Translations under genes and position numbers: made by a program
DNA from: Roseibium sp.
Lineage (GTDB): Bacteria > Pseudomonadota > Alphaproteobacteria > Rhizobiales > Stappiaceae
Direction of reading: 5' to 3'
Assembly (NCBI GenBank): GCA_017643215.1
Contig: JAEPNV010000003.1
Coordinates: 366,326 to 430,325, forward strand
Length of the DNA: 64,000 bases
Notes under the pieces: model-generated
The model's input: only the letters and a program-made list of their open reading frames with translations
What the model was told of the DNA's origin: nothing
The model's database searches: none
Part shown: positions 60,758 to 64,000 of the stretch, piece after piece
How the letters are laid out: each line of letters begins with the position of its first letter
Numbering within the stretch: position 1 is the first letter of the stretch

Positions 60758-61036
60758 TTACTTCCTCTTCGCCTTCTTGTCGGCGCCGTGTCCGTAATAG
60801 GTCCGGGTCGGCGAGAATTCGCCGAACTTGTGACCGATCATCTCTTCAGACACCAGCACCGGAACGTGCTTTTGACCGTTGTAGACGCCGAAGGTCAGCC
60901 CGACGAACTGAGGCAGGATCGTCGACCGGCGGCTCCAGGTCTTGATCACCTCGTTGCGGCCGGATTCCCGAACCTTGTCCGCTTTTTTCAGAAGGTACCC
61001 GTCGACAAACGGACCTTTCCAGACAGAACGTGCCAC
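60758..61036 (-). CDS. rpsS: 30S ribosomal protein S19
   Basis: 92 residues. [22 protein letters not shown] and [40 protein letters not shown] are the S19 signatures. Located in the 30S head, beside S13. 12 bases downstream of rplB. Confidence 0.99.
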   Translation of the reverse strand: MARSVWKGPFVDGYLLKKADKVRESGRNEVIKTWSRRSTILPQFVGLTFGVYNGQKHVPVLVSEEMIGHKFGEFSPTRTYYGHGADKKAKRK

Positions 61037-61048
61037 GATCCTTGCCCT

Positions 61049-61882
61049 TTACTTCTTACGCGCGTGACGGCTGCGGACGATGTACTTGTCCGTCTGCTTG
61101 TTGCGCCGCGTACGCTTGCCTTTTGTCGGCTTGCCCCAAGGGGTAACCGGATGACGACCACCAGAGGACCGGCCTTCACCACCACCATGGGGGTGATCAA
61201 CCGGGTTCATGGCAACACCGCGCGTGTGCGGCGTCCGGCCAAGCCAGCGCGACCGGCCGGCCTTACCGAGATTGATGTTTCCGTGGTCCGGATTGGAGAC
61301 CGCGCCGATGGAGGCCATGCAGGTGCCGAGCACCCGGCGCTGTTCTCCGGACATCAGGCGCAAGGTCGTGTACCCCTGGTCGCGGCCGACAACCTGAACA
61401 AACGCGCCCGCGGACCGGGCGATCTGCGCGCCCTTGCCGGGCTTCAGCTCGATGTTGTGCACGATCGTGCCAACCGGGATCGAGGCGAGCGGCATGGCGT
61501 TGCCCGGCTTCACGTCGACCGACTGACCGGACACGACGGTGTCGCCTACGGCCAGACGCTGCGGCGCCAGGATGTAGCTCAGTTCGCCGTCCTCATAGCG
61601 GATCAGGGCGATGAACGCGGTCCTGTTCGGATCGTATTCCAGCCGTTCAACCGTTGCCGGGACATCGAACTTACGGCGCTTGAAATCCACCAGACGATAA
61701 GACCGCTTGTGCCCGCCGCCGCGGTGCGGCGCCGTCATGCGGCCGGTGTTGTTGCGTCCACCCGACTTGGAAAGGCCCTCGGTCAGGGTCTTGACCGGCT
61801 TGCCCTTCCAAAGACCGGACCGGTCCACCTGCACAAGCTGGCGGCGGCCGGGCGACGTGGGGTTGAATGTCTTAAGTGCCAT
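61049..61882 (-). CDS. rplB: 50S ribosomal protein L2
   Basis: 277 residues. [23 protein letters not shown] and the invariant C-terminal [34 protein letters not shown] are intact; the histidine there matters for peptidyl transfer. L2 anchors subunit association. Confidence 0.99.
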   Translation of the reverse strand: MALKTFNPTSPGRRQLVQVDRSGLWKGKPVKTLTEGLSKSGGRNNTGRMTAPHRGGGHKRSYRLVDFKRRKFDVPATVERLEYDPNRTAFIALIRYEDGELSYILAPQRLAVGDTVVSGQSVDVKPGNAMPLASIPVGTIVHNIELKPGKGAQIARSAGAFVQVVGRDQGYTTLRLMSGEQRRVLGTCMASIGAVSNPDHGNINLGKAGRSRWLGRTPHTRGVAMNPVDHPHGGGEGRSSGGRHPVTPWGKPTKGKRTRRNKQTDKYIVRSRHARKK

Positions 61883-61900
61883 TTTCTTTCCGTCCCCGCC

Positions 61901-62194
61901 TTAGAGCCCGGTGGTCACGTCGACGGCGTGCCCTTCGGCTAGCGTCACGACGGCCTTCTTGAAGTCGGACTGACGGCCGAGACGGCCGCGGAACCGCTTC
62001 ACCTTGCCCTTGCGGACCAGCGTGTTCACAGCCGTGACCTTGACGCCGAACAACGCCTCGACCGCCGCCTTGATCTGCGGCTTCGTGGCATCGCTGGCCA
62101 CCTTGAACACGACCTTGTTTTCTTCCGAAGCCATGGTCGCCTTCTCGGTGATCACCGGACCGACGATTGTGTCGTAGTGAGGAAGTTTGCTCAT
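61901..62194 (-). CDS. rplW: 50S ribosomal protein L23
   Basis: 97 residues. [48 protein letters not shown] is the conserved L23 core, the ribosomal docking site of SRP and trigger factor. The start overlaps rplD by four bases. Confidence 0.99.
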   Translation of the reverse strand: MSKLPHYDTIVGPVITEKATMASEENKVVFKVASDATKPQIKAAVEALFGVKVTAVNTLVRKGKVKRFRGRLGRQSDFKKAVVTLAEGHAVDVTTGL

Positions 62195-62814
62195 TTGAAG
62201 CGCTCCTCAAGTGCCGACACCGCCGCCTTGGTCAACACCAACGTGTTGGCGCGCAGGATGTCGTAAACATTGATGCCCTGCACCGGCAGCACATCCACAT
62301 GCGGAATGTTGCGTGAGGCGAGTGCGAAATTCTGATCGACCTCGGCGCCGTCCACGATCAGCGCGCTGGCAAGACCGGCTTTCGCAAGCTGTGCCTTGAC
62401 GGCCTTGGTCTTTGCTTCGGCTGCCTTGGCGTCCTCAACGACGATGAGGCTTGCCGCCTTGGCCTTGGCCGACAACGCGTGCTTCAAGCCAAGCGCACGG
62501 ACCTTTTTCGGCAGGTCATGGCTGTGGTCGCGCACGACCGGGCCGAATGCCTTGCCGCCGCCGCGGAACTGCGGCGCCTTGCGGTTGCCGTGACGCGCGC
62601 CGCCCGAACCCTTTTGCCGGACGAACTTTTTCGTCGAGCCGGTGATTTCCGAGCGCTTCAGCGTCTTATGTGTCCCGGCCTGGCGCTTGGCCAGCTGCCA
62701 GCGCACCACGCGGTGGATCAGATCGGCGCGCGGGTCGAGACCGAAAATCTCGTCCGACACCGTGATCGAACCGGCCGCCCCGCCTTCCAGGGTCTTGACC
62801 TCAAGTTCCATCAC
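62191..62814 (-). CDS. rplD: 50S ribosomal protein L4
   Basis: 207 residues (the next ATG gives 206). [27 protein letters not shown], the tunnel-lining loop, is intact. In E. coli L4 also represses the S10 operon. Here its start overlaps rplC by four bases. Confidence 0.99.
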   Translation of the reverse strand: MMELEVKTLEGGAAGSITVSDEIFGLDPRADLIHRVVRWQLAKRQAGTHKTLKRSEITGSTKKFVRQKGSGGARHGNRKAPQFRGGGKAFGPVVRDHSHDLPKKVRALGLKHALSAKAKAASLIVVEDAKAAEAKTKAVKAQLAKAGLASALIVDGAEVDQNFALASRNIPHVDVLPVQGINVYDILRANTLVLTKAAVSALEERFK

Positions 62815-63533
62815 TCACTCTCCTTCCCGGCGGCCTCGGCAACAACCGCGGCGCCATCCGGCGCACGAAACGCGCCCGGCATTGGCACGCCATCCGGCAG
62901 CGCCTTCTTGATCGCGTCGCGAACCACGATCCAGCCGCCCTTGGCGCCAGGAACCGATCCCTCGACCATGATCAGACCGCGGTCCACATCCGTGCGCACA
63001 ACCTTCAGGTTCTGCGTGGTCACGCGGGCATCGCCCATGTGACCGGCCATTTTCTTGCCCTTGAACACCCGGCCCGGATCCTGACACTGACCGGTCGAAC
63101 CGTGCGAGCGGTGCGAGATCGAGTTACCATGCGACGCGCGCCCGCCACCGAAGTTGTGGCGCTTCATGACACCGGCAAAACCCTTACCGATCGACGTTCC
63201 CGTCACATCGACGAACTGGCCTTCGACATAATGGTCAGCCGTGATTTCCGCGCCGACATCGATCAGATTGTCCGCCGACACGCGGAACTCAGCCAGCGTG
63301 CGCTTCGGCTCCACCTTGGCGATGGCGAAATGGCCCCGCATTGCCTTGGGCGTGTTCTTGACCTTGGCCAGACCGGCGCCGACCTGCAGCGCGGTGTAGC
63401 CGTTCTTTTCGTCCGTCCGGTGAGCCACAACCTGGCACTTTTCCAGCCGCAGCACCGTGACCGGCACATGCTCGCCCGCATCATTGTAGATACGGGTCAT
63501 GCCCACCTTCTGAGCGATCACTCCAGAACGCAT
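62811..63533 (-). CDS. rplC: 50S ribosomal protein L3
   Basis: 240 residues, longer than the E. coli protein by a C-terminal Ala/Gly-rich extension typical of Alphaproteobacteria. [18 protein letters not shown] and [41 protein letters not shown] are family signatures. One of the first 50S assembly proteins. Confidence 0.99.
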   Translation of the reverse strand: MRSGVIAQKVGMTRIYNDAGEHVPVTVLRLEKCQVVAHRTDEKNGYTALQVGAGLAKVKNTPKAMRGHFAIAKVEPKRTLAEFRVSADNLIDVGAEITADHYVEGQFVDVTGTSIGKGFAGVMKRHNFGGGRASHGNSISHRSHGSTGQCQDPGRVFKGKKMAGHMGDARVTTQNLKVVRTDVDRGLIMVEGSVPGAKGGWIVVRDAIKKALPDGVPMPGAFRAPDGAAVVAEAAGKESE

Positions 63534-63556
63534 TGACGTGTCCCCTTCGATCCGCC

Positions 63557-63865
63557 TCAGAGTTTGATCTCGACGTCCACACCAGCGGCCAGATCGAGCT
63601 TCATCAAAGCGTCAACCGTCTGGGGCGTCGGATCAACGATGTCGAGAAGCCGCTTGTGCGTGCGCATCTCGAACTGATCGCGGCTTTTCTTGTCGATATG
63701 CGGGCCGCGAAGCACGGTGTACTTCTCGATCCGCGTCGGCAGCGGCACGGGTCCCCGCACCTGCGCACCGGTCCGCTTTGCCGTATTGACGATCTCCTTG
63801 GTGGAGGCGTCGAGAATACGGTGATCAAATGCCTTCAAGCGGATCCGGATATTCTGACCGTTCAT
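63557..63865 (-). CDS. rpsJ: 30S ribosomal protein S10
   Basis: 102 residues. [71 protein letters not shown] is S10. Besides the ribosome it joins transcription antitermination with NusB. First gene of the S10 operon, 81 bases after tuf. A hairpin-prone GC stretch at 63870-63940 lies between. Confidence 0.99.
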   Translation of the reverse strand: MNGQNIRIRLKAFDHRILDASTKEIVNTAKRTGAQVRGPVPLPTRIEKYTVLRGPHIDKKSRDQFEMRTHKRLLDIVDPTPQTVDALMKLDLAAGVDVEIKL

Positions 63866-63946
63866 TTCAGACTTCCCGAGGTAGTCGGCGGGCCCGCCGC
63901 CGGGGTTCTATGGAAGAACCGCGGCAGGCCCGGCCGGCCGTGTTTG

Positions 63947-64000
63947 TTATTCGATGATGGATGCGACGACGCCGGCGCCGACGGTGCGCCCGCCCTCGCG
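63947..64000 (-). CDS. tuf: Elongation factor Tu, C-terminal end (cut by window edge)
   Basis: Only the last 17 codons are in the window, plus the TAA stop. They read REGGRTVGAGVVASIIE, the invariant EF-Tu C-terminus. The gene continues beyond the right edge. tuf before rpsJ is the standard order in this phylum. Confidence 0.95.
   Translation of the reverse strand, partial: REGGRTVGAGVVASIIE

Noticed and set aside
58993..60945. 650-codon plus-strand open frame across ribosomal genes
   Set aside because: Antisense to rpmC-rplP-rpsC-rplV-rpsS; no resemblance to a known protein.
63866..63946. Possible attenuator between tuf and rpsJ
   Set aside because: A GC-rich imperfect stem with bulge is present but has no T tract; such stems are frequent by chance at this GC content.

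Overview
This window looks like a chromosome segment of an alphaproteobacterium, most likely of the order Hyphomicrobiales (Rhizobiales). The evidence is a GC-rich sequence with third-position bias, 5-aminolevulinate synthase HemA (the Shemin route to heme), an ATP12-type F1 assembly factor, a DUF1489 protein, LiuR-type control of acyl-CoA catabolism, and the alphaproteobacterial order tuf-S10-spc-alpha with adk directly after secY. The genus cannot be named from the sequence alone. There is no prophage, CRISPR array, integrase or rRNA operon. Only one tRNA gene, tRNA-Leu(GAG), and one clear mobile remnant, a MITE-like element, were seen.

Layout: 0.4-12 kb carries cell-envelope and housekeeping genes: a D,D-carboxypeptidase with SPOR domain, DnaJ-like and VWA proteins, DUF1489, DUF599, two class III nucleotide cyclases, YdcF, a degenerate truncated-haemoglobin-like protein, a divergent ClpP paralogue, an ACT protein, GNAT enzymes and an agmatinase-family ureohydrolase. 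12-17 kb is an oxidative-stress and heme block: oxyR divergent from katG, then hemA. 17-19.6 kb is a minus-strand operon (liuR, thioesterase, GNAT, isovaleryl-CoA dehydrogenase) with a candidate LiuR operator. 19.6-32.7 kb holds GH25, LysE, VOC, MgtE, tRNA-Leu, a lone FliN-like protein, lipB, acylphosphatase, a GGDEF-EAL protein and the two propionyl-CoA carboxylase subunits, which are separated by folB and two small secreted proteins. 32.9-37 kb is the four-gene Anbu cluster (circularly permuted ATP-grasp, alpha-E, transglutaminase, Anbu peptidase). 37-40.3 kb is atp12, a HAD phosphatase, a pseudouridine synthase and crcB. 40.4-46.3 kb is a possible lipid-modification locus: an outer-membrane-like barrel, three tandem fatty-acid-hydroxylase/sterol-desaturase paralogues and a large patatin-like lipase. 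A MITE-like element at about 46.29-46.56 kb supplies the rarA stop codon. rarA and degQ follow, then a REP-like palindrome cluster. From 49.7 kb to the right edge lies the complete S10-spc-alpha ribosomal protein superoperon on the minus strand, ending in the 3' tip of tuf.

Functionally the window is mostly conserved core. The parts most worth a second look are the triple desaturase/patatin locus, the Anbu operon, the haemoglobin-like protein that appears to lack its proximal histidine, the cyclase with a changed purine-specifying residue, the lone FliN-like protein, and the MITE that closes the rarA reading frame. I do not see an obviously new multi-gene defence or mobile system.
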